Part shown: positions 1 through 6,691 of the stretch, one piece after another
Numbering within the stretch: the first letter of the stretch is position 1
How the letters are laid out: every line of letters begins with the position of its first letter
Source of the DNA: an uncultured Subdoligranulum sp.
GTDB lineage: Bacteria > Bacillota_A > Clostridia > Oscillospirales > Ruminococcaceae
NCBI RefSeq assembly: GCF_937890665.1
Contig: NZ_CALADU010000036.1
Coordinates: 1 to 11,639 of the forward strand
DNA: 11,639 nt
Reading direction: 5' to 3'
Notes under the pieces: model-generated
Databases searched by the model: none
The model's input: the letters and a program-made list of their open reading frames with translations, nothing else
What the model was told of the DNA's origin: nothing
Program-made: the position numbers and the translations under genes

Positions 1-2
1 AC

Positions 3-380
3 ACCATCGAGGAATGGATCATGTCCGCCGAGTACATCATGGCCGGCGGCAATGAGCAGGTCATCCTCTGCGAGCGCGGCATCCGCACCTTTGAGCGTGC
101 CACCCGCAACACGCTGGATCTTTCGGCTGTGCCGGTGGTCAAGGAAAAGACCCACCTGCCCATCATCGTAGATCCCAGCCACGCCACCGGTGACTACAAG
201 TACGTGCAGAGCATGGCCATTGCCGCTGTGGCTGCAGGCGCCGACGGTTTGGAGATCGAGGTACACGACAACCCGCAGTGCGCCTGGAGCGACGGTGCCC
301 AGTGCCTGAAACCCGACAAGTTTGCCGAGACCATTGCCATGTGCCGGAAAGTGGCTGCTGCCATCGGCCGGGAGATGTAA
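3..380 (+). CDS. aroF: 3-deoxy-7-phosphoheptulonate (DAHP) synthase, C-terminal part (5' truncated)
   Basis: DAHP synthase condenses phosphoenolpyruvate with erythrose 4-phosphate, the first step of the shikimate pathway, in the cytoplasm. Only the last 125 or so residues are present; the reading frame is already open at base 3 and the true start lies outside the window. The remaining part carries hallmarks of the type I-beta (AroF/KDO8P-synthase-like) family: [17 protein letters not shown], then [12 protein letters not shown] (the conserved D-P-S-H metal/substrate segment), then [10 protein letters not shown], and the terminal segment that closes the TIM barrel. The N-terminus is missing, so it cannot be seen whether a regulatory (ferredoxin-like or chorismate mutase) extension exists, and the feedback specificity is unknown. 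The stop codon lies two bases before the aroA start, so the genes are co-transcribed and probably translationally coupled. Family assignment is firm; the exact symbol (aroF versus aroG/aroH) is convention. Confidence 0.93.
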   Translation, partial: TIEEWIMSAEYIMAGGNEQVILCERGIRTFERATRNTLDLSAVPVVKEKTHLPIIVDPSHATGDYKYVQSMAIAAVAAGADGLEIEVHDNPQCAWSDGAQCLKPDKFAETIAMCRKVAAAIGREM

Positions 381-382
381 GC

Positions 383-1666
383 GTGAACGCGCGTCTCTAC
401 GTCAGCCGTCTGAGCGGTTCGGCCACCGTGCCCCCCAGCAAAAGCGCCGCCCATCGCGCTGTACTGTGCGCTGCCTTGGCCGACGGCGTGAGCCACATCA
501 CCAATATTGAATACAGTCAGGACATCCGCGCCACACTGGGCGCGGCGGCCCAGTTGGGTGCCAAAATCAAAGAAGAGGAAAATGCCGTCACCATCACGGG
601 CCGCGGCAATGCCAGCGGCTTTGTCACGGTAACTCGGCCGGTTTTCTGCAACGAAAGCGGCTCCACCCTGCGGTTTATGATTCCTCTCTTTAGCCTGACG
701 GCCCAAAAAGTTCGTTTTACCGGTACCTGGCGGCTGTTCGACCGTCCGCAGGCCGTCTATCAGATGCTTTTTGACCGGCAAGGGCTGCGGTTCGAACAGT
801 CCCCCAACGGCATCACCATCTTTGGACGGCTGCGTCCGGGTGGGTTCACCCTGCCGGGCGATGTTTCCAGCCAGTTTATCAGCGGCCTGCTTTTTGCGGC
901 GCCTTTGATGGAATCGGAGAGTACCATCGAAGTACTTTCCCCCTATGAGAGCCGCTCTTATGTGGATCTGACCGTAGCTGCCATGCAGCAGTTCGGCATC
1001 AAGGTAACCTCTCGGGCCCGCAAAAACGGCAGTGTCCTGTATCGGGTTGCCGCTCCGCAGCGCTATATTGCCAGCGACTTTGCCGTGGAGGGTGATTACA
1101 GTCAGGCCGCCTTTTTGGCCGTGCTGGGCAGCGTAGTCGGCGGCATTACCATCACCGGACTGAACCCTGACAGCCAGCAAGGCGATAAGGTCATTTTGGA
1201 GATCCTGCAGCGCTGCGGCGGCAAGTTCAAAGCTGTGGAGGGCGGCTACCGCTTTTCCCGCAGTTTGCTGCGCGCCACCGAGATCGATCTGGCAGACTGT
1301 CCCGATTTGGGACCGGTTCTGTTCACATTGGGCTGCTTTTGCAGCGGTGAGACAGTGATTCGCAACGCCGGACGACTGCGGTTGAAGGAATCGGACCGCA
1401 TTGAAGCGATGCAGACCGAACTGAAAAAGATGGGTGCCCGCATTGATGTGGACGGCGACGAAGTCCATATCACCGGCGTGGCGCTGCATGCCCCCAATGC
1501 CCCGCTGTCCGGCCACAATGATCACCGCATCGTGATGGCCTTGGCGGTCGCCGCCTGTGCTTCCGGTTTGCCGGCAATGCTGACCGGCGCCGAAGCCGTC
1601 AACAAAAGCTGGCCTGCCTTTTGGGAAACACTGCGCGGCTTGGGCGCCAAAGTGGAATTTGAATAA
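383..1666 (+). CDS. aroA: 3-phosphoshikimate 1-carboxyvinyltransferase (EPSP synthase)
   Basis: EPSP synthase transfers the enolpyruvyl group of PEP to shikimate 3-phosphate, the sixth shikimate step. I start it at GTG 383 (427 aa, normal for the family). The family N-terminus (LSGSATVPPSKSAAHRA) follows at once, and GGGAG at 370-374 sits eight bases upstream, inside the end of aroF. The upstream in-frame ATG at 278 would add about 35 residues unlike the family. Visible active-site elements are K20-S21 and R25 (PPSKSxxHR), the SGSTLRF loop, D308 in CPDLGP (the catalytic aspartate position), K335-E-S-D-R339, the NDHRI segment and K408 in AVNKSWP. Nothing is missing, so it should be active. The SGSTLRF version of the PEP loop is usual in Firmicutes. 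Glyphosate tolerance cannot be judged from this alone. Confidence 0.96.
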   Translation: MNARLYVSRLSGSATVPPSKSAAHRAVLCAALADGVSHITNIEYSQDIRATLGAAAQLGAKIKEEENAVTITGRGNASGFVTVTRPVFCNESGSTLRFMIPLFSLTAQKVRFTGTWRLFDRPQAVYQMLFDRQGLRFEQSPNGITIFGRLRPGGFTLPGDVSSQFISGLLFAAPLMESESTIEVLSPYESRSYVDLTVAAMQQFGIKVTSRARKNGSVLYRVAAPQRYIASDFAVEGDYSQAAFLAVLGSVVGGITITGLNPDSQQGDKVILEILQRCGGKFKAVEGGYRFSRSLLRATEIDLADCPDLGPVLFTLGCFCSGETVIRNAGRLRLKESDRIEAMQTELKKMGARIDVDGDEVHITGVALHAPNAPLSGHNDHRIVMALAVAACASGLPAMLTGAEAVNKSWPAFWETLRGLGAKVEFE

Positions 1667-1684
1667 AGTTTGGGCGTGAATACC

Positions 1685-2539
1685 ATGTTAGACAAAAGCA
1701 AAACCTATCTGATCGTGGGCCTTGGCCTGCTGGGCGGCAAATACGCGCAAGTGTTAAGCCAAAAAGGATATCGTGTCACCGGTATCACCCACAGCCCCGC
1801 GACGCTGGACTATGCCGTGCGTCACAGCTATATTCAGGCCGGTAAAACCGAAGATTTTGCCGATCTGGTGACCGAGGCGGATTGTGTGATTTTCGGTCTG
1901 TATCCCACCGTATTGTTGGAGTGGGTAAAGAGCTACGGCTCGCTGCTGCGTCCCGGCACGATGGTCACCGACGTTTCGGGTGTAAAGCGCGGCGTGGTGG
2001 AGCCCATTCAGGAATTGCTGCCCGACGGCGTAGAGTTTATCGCCAGCCATCCCATGGCCGGGCGGGAAACCAGCGGCATCGCCCACAGCGCCGAGGTGGA
2101 TTTTGCTCCGGCCAACTTCATCATCACCCCCACCGCCCGCAACACGCAGGCCGGCATCGACTGGTGCCGCACACTGGCCGAGACGCTGGGATTCCGTCGC
2201 ATCAGCGAGCTTTCCCCTGCCGAGCACGATCATATGATCGGCTATGTGAGCCAACTGTGCCATGCCATCGCCGTAAGTCTGATGTGCGCTTCGGACAATT
2301 CGGAACTAGCCTGCTATACCGGAGATTCCTTCCGGGATTTGACCCGCATTGCACGCATCAACGACAAGATGTGGGCGGAGCTGTTTTTGTGGAACAAGGA
2401 CAACCTGATTTCCGAGATCGATATGTTCACCAATGCCCTGCTGACCATGCGGCAGAAGTTGGTGGAGGATGATCGGGAAGGATTGGAGGAAATGTTCCGC
2501 CTTTCCACCCAGCGTCGGGAAGCCTTCGACAAACGATAA
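1685..2539 (+). CDS. tyrA: Prephenate dehydrogenase (tyrosine branch)
   Basis: The enzyme oxidatively decarboxylates prephenate to 4-hydroxyphenylpyruvate, committing chorismate to tyrosine. An N-terminal Rossmann fold is shown by G12-L-G14-L-L-G17; the substrate domain shows SHPMAGRETSG with H122 at the conserved histidine, and the helical C-terminal dimerisation domain shows SQLCHAIAVSLM and GDSFRDLTRIA. At 284 aa it has neither a fused chorismate mutase nor a C-terminal ACT domain, so simple tyrosine feedback through an ACT domain is not expected. The end of the second strand reads GITHSPATL with no acidic residue where NAD-dependent members usually have Asp; NADP use is therefore possible but unproven. 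The start is uncertain: ATG 1685 places the Rossmann strand normally, but its ribosome site is weak, and in-frame TTG 1670 and GTG 1676 are alternatives. Last gene of the aro operon. Confidence 0.93.
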   Translation: MLDKSKTYLIVGLGLLGGKYAQVLSQKGYRVTGITHSPATLDYAVRHSYIQAGKTEDFADLVTEADCVIFGLYPTVLLEWVKSYGSLLRPGTMVTDVSGVKRGVVEPIQELLPDGVEFIASHPMAGRETSGIAHSAEVDFAPANFIITPTARNTQAGIDWCRTLAETLGFRRISELSPAEHDHMIGYVSQLCHAIAVSLMCASDNSELACYTGDSFRDLTRIARINDKMWAELFLWNKDNLISEIDMFTNALLTMRQKLVEDDREGLEEMFRLSTQRREAFDKR

Positions 2540-2545
2540 AAAAGC

Positions 2546-2579
2546 AAAACCCCCGTGTTCTATCGGACACGGGGGTTTT
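2546..2579. terminator. Bidirectional rho-independent terminator between convergent operons
   Basis: A perfect 13-bp inverted repeat (arms 2546-2558 and 2567-2579, each AAAACCCCCGTGT or its complement) is extended by a G-T wobble and a C-G pair to leave a TATC tetraloop. On the + strand the stem ends in a T run seven bases after the tyrA stop. On the - strand the arm is followed by TTTTGCTTTTTT, so it also terminates the operon arriving from the right, whose last gene stops at 2592. Confidence 0.93.
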
Positions 2580-2591
2580 GTATAGCTTTTT

Positions 2592-3272
2592 TCAGATATG
2601 CAGTCGTTTTTCCAGTTCGCTGCGCAGTGCCCGGCCTTGGAAGATGATAAGCCCAAGGCAGGTAATGGCGCTGATGATCAAGCAGATGACCCATGGGATA
2701 CTGTGGGCATCGATGCGGCCGGTACCCACCCGGAACAAAAGCAGCAGATAGGGCAGCACCCCCACACCGATATTGAGCAGCATATACACCAGTGCATTTT
2801 GGGTAAAATGGCTGCGCCAAAAAGCAAAGATAAAGTTGCAGACCAACGTAACGCTGCACAGAATGGGAATGACCAGATCCACGCTATACCCGGTGTAGCC
2901 ATTGAACCAATCGGTAAAGATCAGCAGAGCCGACACCAACAGCAAAAGCTGGAACACCTGTCTGGGGCCGTTGTAGCGGCGGCGCAGCAGACTGCGCAGC
3001 ACCAACAGCGCAGCCACCACCCAGACCAGCATCAGCAGGCTTTCATGGTGGTGGGGTTCTGTCACCAGCAGAAAATCAATGGCCATAGCCACCACGGTGG
3101 CCGCCAACAGCAAAAATGCAACAACTTTGAACAGCAAGCTGAATCGCCGGATCCGCGGCGTGATCTTCGGCCACCAAGGTGCTTCCTCGGCGGGGGAAAG
3201 CCGGTTTTGGCACAACGGGCAGTAGGCCGTATCGCCGCCGATCTGGATATGACAATGGGGACAGGTTCTCAC
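2592..3272 (-). CDS. Zinc-ribbon plus six-helix integral membrane protein (DUF6320-like)
   Basis: Function unknown. The 226-aa protein begins with a compact zinc ribbon, C4-P-H-C7 ... C18-P-L-C21, then a proline- and tryptophan-containing linker, then six hydrophobic segments at about 46-70, 78-95, 106-121, 130-151, 160-181 and 192-211, and a short charged tail. It resembles the uncharacterised DUF6320 family, which as I recall is often encoded beside alcohol-acetyltransferase-like proteins and alpha/beta hydrolases in Firmicutes, as here; that family name is from memory. Translation starts at GTG 3270-3272, which overlaps the stop of the upstream acyltransferase gene in a GTGA arrangement, with a strong GGAGGTGG ribosome site at 3277-3284. 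The overlap implies linked synthesis with the acyltransferase. It may be a membrane partner of the acyltransferase (inference only). Last gene of its operon. Confidence 0.85.
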   Translation of the reverse strand: MRTCPHCHIQIGGDTAYCPLCQNRLSPAEEAPWWPKITPRIRRFSLLFKVVAFLLLAATVVAMAIDFLLVTEPHHHESLLMLVWVVAALLVLRSLLRRRYNGPRQVFQLLLLVSALLIFTDWFNGYTGYSVDLVIPILCSVTLVCNFIFAFWRSHFTQNALVYMLLNIGVGVLPYLLLLFRVGTGRIDAHSIPWVICLIISAITCLGLIIFQGRALRSELEKRLHI

Positions 3273-4519
3273 TTTTCCACCTCCGTCGCATACAGCGTCA
3301 CCGCCAGCCCGTCCGCAGAAAATCCGCGGTACAACCGGCGCAGGATGTTGGTGCTGCGCAGCGACGAGGCCGTGCCCAGAACCAGATCATCCCCGTAAGA
3401 ACAAACGCAGGTAAACAGCCCTTCGCAGCTGGAAAAAGCTGCAAACTGGCGAATGTAGGGGCGCAGTTCTTCCGCTACGTCTACCCGCCCCATGTTGGAA
3501 AGCACCGCCGTAACGTGCTTTTCCTCCAGCCGGGTGAAAAAGCGCACCGCCGCATTCTTGATGAAAAGCGGTACCGGCCGAATGCCCGGCATGTGCTCCA
3601 GTTTTTCGTAGCCATCCATCTGCGCCTTGATGGTCTCTGGGTGCAGAACTTCCTTGAGTTTGGCATCAAAAACCGGCGCCACGGTTTCCAGCGTATCCTC
3701 CGGCGTCAAGGTATGGGTCACATAAACGGAATTGAAAAAGTTCCGCGCCGTCTCGCTGGGATAGTAGTTGCGCAGGTTTACCGGCAAACTGATGGAGATC
3801 GGTTTTCGCCGCTCCATAGACGGCATTTCCTGATAGATGGCCAACATCAGCGAGGCCCCCAGATAGCTGCTCATGGAGACTCCCAACGCCCGGGCTTTGG
3901 CAAGGACAGCCCCCACCGAAAGGTGGCCTTCAAAATATTGCAGTTGGTCGTAGGGCAGCCGCGCGCCCCGCAGGTGATAGACCTTGGGTTGTTTGGTCGC
4001 ATGGGTGCGGCGATTCCCCTCGTAGAAATTTTTGAAGCTGTCCTGTTCCAGATCGGCCTCCGAAGCGCTGTTCGGGGTGGGTACATTCCCCAACCGGTCG
4101 GGATAGCGCAGCGCCAGATAGTTGCGCACGATGGATTTGAGGAACAAAAAGCCCCCGTTGCCATCGGTCATGGCGTGGAACATCTCCAAATTGATGCGCG
4201 CACCGAAGTAGCTGACCCGGTAGATGAGTTTGTTGCGCCGTTCCGGCACATACAGCGGTGCGCAGGGTTCTTTATTTTCCAGATTGGCCACCGGGACTTG
4301 CTCGGTGGACTCAAAATAATGCCAAAATAGACCGCGGTGCAGCGTGACCTGAAATTGCGGCCACTCCTGCGCCGTACGACGGAGTGCCTCATTGAGGGTT
4401 TCCGGGTCGATTTCTTCGGTCAAGGTACAGGCAATGCGAAACACCCGCGGATCCCGCCGGGTGGTGGTTGCCAAAAACACCTTGGCTACATTATCCACTT
4501 TGTACCATGCTTGGGCCAT
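3269..4519 (-). CDS. Condensation-fold acyltransferase (alcohol acetyltransferase-like)
   Basis: A 416-aa soluble protein of the CoA-dependent acyltransferase superfamily (alcohol acetyltransferase, PapA and NRPS condensation relatives). It opens with WYKVDNVAKVFLA, which matches the start typical of bacterial proteins annotated alcohol acetyltransferase, and carries H115-A-M-T-D119-G, the HxxxDG catalytic motif in which the histidine deprotonates the acceptor hydroxyl. The classic first histidine of HHxxxDG is Phe here. Downstream segments such as SISLPVNLRNYYPSETARNFFN and the late SNMGRV segment fit the second lobe of the fold. I start it at ATG 4519 because GAGGAG (4524-4529) lies four bases upstream; the frame stays open to 4642, but that extension overlaps the end of the neighbouring hydrolase gene and lacks family similarity. 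Donor and acceptor are unknown. It lies 35 bases after the hydrolase gene and overlaps the DUF6320-like gene. Confidence 0.85.
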   Translation of the reverse strand: MAQAWYKVDNVAKVFLATTTRRDPRVFRIACTLTEEIDPETLNEALRRTAQEWPQFQVTLHRGLFWHYFESTEQVPVANLENKEPCAPLYVPERRNKLIYRVSYFGARINLEMFHAMTDGNGGFLFLKSIVRNYLALRYPDRLGNVPTPNSASEADLEQDSFKNFYEGNRRTHATKQPKVYHLRGARLPYDQLQYFEGHLSVGAVLAKARALGVSMSSYLGASLMLAIYQEMPSMERRKPISISLPVNLRNYYPSETARNFFNSVYVTHTLTPEDTLETVAPVFDAKLKEVLHPETIKAQMDGYEKLEHMPGIRPVPLFIKNAAVRFFTRLEEKHVTAVLSNMGRVDVAEELRPYIRQFAAFSSCEGLFTCVCSYGDDLVLGTASSLRSTNILRRLYRGFSADGLAVTLYATEVEK

Positions 4520-4554
4520 AGGACTCCTCGTTTTCCTGCCACAATCGCAGCGGC

Positions 4555-5535
4555 TTACATCAGCCGCTGTACAAACCGGCCGGCGGCTTCCATCGCCACT
4601 TCGGCACGGTGAATGGGCATCTGCTGGAACACATGCCAGCACTCCTCATAAATTTCCAGTTTTGCATAACCGCCGGCCTTTTGCAGGGCTTCAGCCAGCC
4701 GTTCACTGTCGGACCGCAAAATCTCGTTGGTGCCCACCTGAATCAGGGCAGGCGGCATCCCCCGCAAATCAGCAAACAAAGGGCTGTAACACGGATCTTC
4801 CCAGTTTGCCTCGGGACCGGTATAGGCAGCCCGCACTGCTTCCACATACTCCAGCGTCAGCAGTGGGTCAAGATCCCGACAGGTACGGTAGCTCTTACCG
4901 CTGGCCGTCATATCGGTCCATGGGCTGAAAAGCAGCAGTCCCAGGGGCTGCGCCCTGCCCTGCGCTTTCAGCTTCAGGCAAAGTTCCAGCGCCAAATTGC
5001 CGCCGGCGGAATCCCCCGCCACCACCACATCCCGGGCACCGTACCCCATATACATCAGATAATCCCACATCGCCAGTGCATCCTGCACTGCTGCGGGGTA
5101 ACGATGTTCGGGGGCCAGCCGATACTCAAAGGAGAGCACGTCGAACCCGGTACACAGGGCCAGCTTACTGGCCAAAATGCGGGCGTAGCCTAACTGCCCG
5201 CAGGTATAACCGCCGCCATGGCAGTACAGTACCGCGTGGCGCCGGTCATGGCCATGTTCCAGACTGACCCACTCAGCAGGGACGCTGCCCACCGTCAGGC
5301 CATCGTTGCGGATGCCCAGCGATGGCGCCACCAGTCGGCCGAACAATTCCTGTGCCGCCCGCTGGCGCTCCAGATCCTCCGGCGAGGTGGACGTGTTGTC
5401 GGTCACGCTGTGCACTGCCTTGATTGCCCGCATCATCGGCCCCAGCTCGTCGGCACTTTGGCCCCGCTGCGGGATGAGCGTTTTAATGACGGTTTCCAAC
5501 CGTTGGGTCAAGTCTTTGGGGGTACGTCGCGACAT
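4555..5535 (-). CDS. Alpha/beta hydrolase, hormone-sensitive lipase (HSL) family esterase
   Basis: A 326-aa cytoplasmic esterase/deacetylase-type protein; no signal peptide is visible. The HSL family signature is complete: H106-G-G-G oxyanion-hole motif, G-D-S176-A-G-G nucleophile elbow, and H301 in CWHVF. The acid member falls 95 residues after the serine and 30 before the histidine, normal HSL spacing, but it is Glu271 (VGTNEILRSDS) rather than the usual Asp. The N-terminal 70 or so residues form the helical cap region. It starts at ATG 5535 with AAGGAG (5541-5546) five bases upstream, and begins 16 bases after the glycosyltransferase stop, so it is co-transcribed. Standing next to an acyltransferase, it may remove or proofread the acyl group that enzyme adds (inference). 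The natural substrate is unknown; short-chain acyl esters are typical for the family. Confidence 0.9.
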   Translation of the reverse strand: MSRRTPKDLTQRLETVIKTLIPQRGQSADELGPMMRAIKAVHSVTDNTSTSPEDLERQRAAQELFGRLVAPSLGIRNDGLTVGSVPAEWVSLEHGHDRRHAVLYCHGGGYTCGQLGYARILASKLALCTGFDVLSFEYRLAPEHRYPAAVQDALAMWDYLMYMGYGARDVVVAGDSAGGNLALELCLKLKAQGRAQPLGLLLFSPWTDMTASGKSYRTCRDLDPLLTLEYVEAVRAAYTGPEANWEDPCYSPLFADLRGMPPALIQVGTNEILRSDSERLAEALQKAGGYAKLEIYEECWHVFQQMPIHRAEVAMEAAGRFVQRLM

Positions 5536-5551
5536 AGTCTCTCCTTATCGA

Positions 5552-6490
5552 TTACGGGGAACACCGCGCCTGCAGCCGCACCCACAGGGTGCGCAGCAAC
5601 GGCGGATGGGCTGCGGGCAGGCAACAAAGCCGATGCACCTGCGGTGCCGGGGGGAACCGCCCATTTTTGGTATAGCTTCGATAGAGCAGCTTAAGCTGCC
5701 GGTCCTTGGCCGCACCGGGCAGATGCAGCACACAAACCGGATCCAACTGATAATTGGTGGATACAAAATAGAACCGCCCACCCAGCCAATAGCGGAAAAT
5801 ATACGCGTTGGCGGCGCGCACCGGCTGCCCGGCCAACTGGCTTCGATAAGCTGCGCCGCACCAGACCGCTTCATCCCCTTCCTTGGGGGTGATGCCTGCC
5901 GCCTGCAAGTCGGCAAAATAGCGGCGGCACTGTTCCATAAAGGCTTGCAGCCGGGGTTTGCTGCCCGCCACCAGCTCCCCGCCGAAGTGTGTCAGCACAT
6001 GGGGCGGTTCCTCGGGGCAGACCGCATCATAACAGTGCGAAATCGCCTGTGCCATGCCTTGGCTGGCCGCATGGGGCACTTGGTACAGCAGCACGGCCTC
6101 CTCAGCTTCCCGCCAGAGGTCTTCCAACGGATACTGGGTGTAGGTATCCAGATCCACCATCGCCGCATGGGCAAAGTCCCGATGGGCCAATACCCATTCC
6201 ATGGCACACAGTTTATAGTAGGCCAACGCCCAGTTGGTGTCGGCCGGAACCCGATAGCTTTCAAAGGGGCAATCCCACACTTCCACCCCGGCCTCGGTCA
6301 GTTGGCGCAGGTAGGGCTGGGGCGGCGGCGCATTGGTCACCAGCGCCACCGTGCAGGCAGGATTCTGGGCTTTGGCACTGCATAACGCCACCACCGTACA
6401 GCGGTCATATACCGCACGGCCCAAGTTAGCAGCATCCCCTTCCCGGTACCCTTCCAACGTGGCAAAAGCGCCGAAGATCAGGTTTTCCAT
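5552..6490 (-). CDS. GT-A-type glycosyltransferase-like protein (GT8-like)
   Basis: A 312-aa protein with no signal peptide or clear membrane helix. The N-terminus (MENLIFGAFATLEGYREGD) resembles the first nucleotide-binding strand of GT-A enzymes; AAMVDLDTYTQYPLEDLW places a D113-L-D115 metal-binding motif after a strand, as in GT8-like enzymes; THFGGELVAG and EGDEAVWCGAAY resemble the acceptor and catalytic regions; and VCVLHLPGAAKDRQLK resembles the histidine/glycine/lysine C-terminal motif. It probably transfers a sugar from a nucleotide sugar to an unknown acceptor. The start is ATG 6490, with AAGGAGG at 6497-6503 six bases upstream. The upstream ATG at 6514 would put that ribosome site inside the gene and lies only a few bases from the predicted transcription start. 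The tail is basic and cysteine-containing (LRTLWVRLQARCSP). First gene of the leftward operon. Family assignment is moderate; the sugar is unknown. Confidence 0.72.
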   Translation of the reverse strand: MENLIFGAFATLEGYREGDAANLGRAVYDRCTVVALCSAKAQNPACTVALVTNAPPPQPYLRQLTEAGVEVWDCPFESYRVPADTNWALAYYKLCAMEWVLAHRDFAHAAMVDLDTYTQYPLEDLWREAEEAVLLYQVPHAASQGMAQAISHCYDAVCPEEPPHVLTHFGGELVAGSKPRLQAFMEQCRRYFADLQAAGITPKEGDEAVWCGAAYRSQLAGQPVRAANAYIFRYWLGGRFYFVSTNYQLDPVCVLHLPGAAKDRQLKLLYRSYTKNGRFPPAPQVHRLCCLPAAHPPLLRTLWVRLQARCSP

Positions 6491-6496
6491 CACCGG

Positions 6497-6503
6497 CCTC
6501 CTT
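6497..6503 (-). promoter_or_regulatory. Ribosome binding site fixing the glycosyltransferase start
   Basis: On the - strand this reads AAGGAGG, six bases before ATG 6490. It rules out the longer start at 6514, which lies upstream of it. Confidence 0.85.
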
Positions 6504-6524
6504 GCTTTTCTCATAGATATTTTT

Positions 6525-6553
6525 ATTATAGTCGCTTTTGAATGGATTGTCTA
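6525..6553 (-). promoter_or_regulatory. Sigma-A promoter of the leftward four-gene operon
   Basis: Read on the - strand: TAGACA (6548-6553, five of six matches to TTGACA), exactly 17 bases, then TATAAT (6525-6530, perfect). Transcription should begin near 6517, giving a leader of roughly 28 bases with the ribosome site at 6497-6503. Confidence 0.85.
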
Positions 6554-6579
6554 TGCCACTCCCCCAACACGATCCCCCT

Positions 6580-6597
6580 CAATTTGTGAAAAAATTG
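6580..6597. promoter_or_regulatory. Candidate shared operator: AT-rich dyad between divergent promoters
   Basis: CAATTT (6580-6585), six bases, then its perfect complement AAATTG (6592-6597). The centre at 6588.5 is almost midway between the two -35 boxes (6553 and 6620) and about 67-71 bases upstream of each predicted transcription start, a position typical of activators. The arms are short and AT-rich, so chance is possible. The rest of the 201-base spacer 6491-6691 holds only the two promoters and ribosome sites. Confidence 0.35.
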
Positions 6598-6619
6598 CCT
6601 GAAACTGACGACCCGAGCC

Positions 6620-6648
6620 TTGTCGAATCCCCTTTGCCGCCGTATAAT
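6620..6648 (+). promoter_or_regulatory. Sigma-A promoter of the algI/algJ-like operon
   Basis: TTGTCG (6620-6625, four of six matches), 17 bases, TATAAT (6643-6648, perfect). Transcription should start near 6655, giving a leader of about 37 bases before ATG 6692. The ribosome site for that ATG is only AGGA at 6681-6684. Confidence 0.75.
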
Positions 6649-6691
6649 GGAAACAGATGTAAAATTTTTATGAAAGACGCAGGACAACGGT

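Noticed and set aside
194..1525. Long - strand open frame (443 codons) opposite aroF and aroA
   Set aside because: Both + strand genes are clear family members with full motifs; the antisense product has no recognisable domain and spans two genes.
2598..3398. + strand open frame opposite the DUF6320-like gene
   Set aside because: Gln/His-rich composition is typical of the reverse complement of leucine-rich membrane helices; no ribosome site.
3179..4330. Long + strand open frame (383 codons) opposite the acyltransferase
   Set aside because: Arg/His/Gln-rich antisense translation with no domain or ribosome site; the - strand gene has the HxxxDG motif and a ribosome site.
4520..4642. N-terminal extension of the acyltransferase frame to 4642
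   Set aside because: It overlaps the end of the hydrolase gene, would be Cys/Arg-rich and unlike the family, and the ribosome site at 4524-4529 fits ATG 4519.
5306..6385. Long + strand open frame (359 codons) opposite the hydrolase and glycosyltransferase
   Set aside because: It crosses the junction of two well-supported - strand genes and has no family features.
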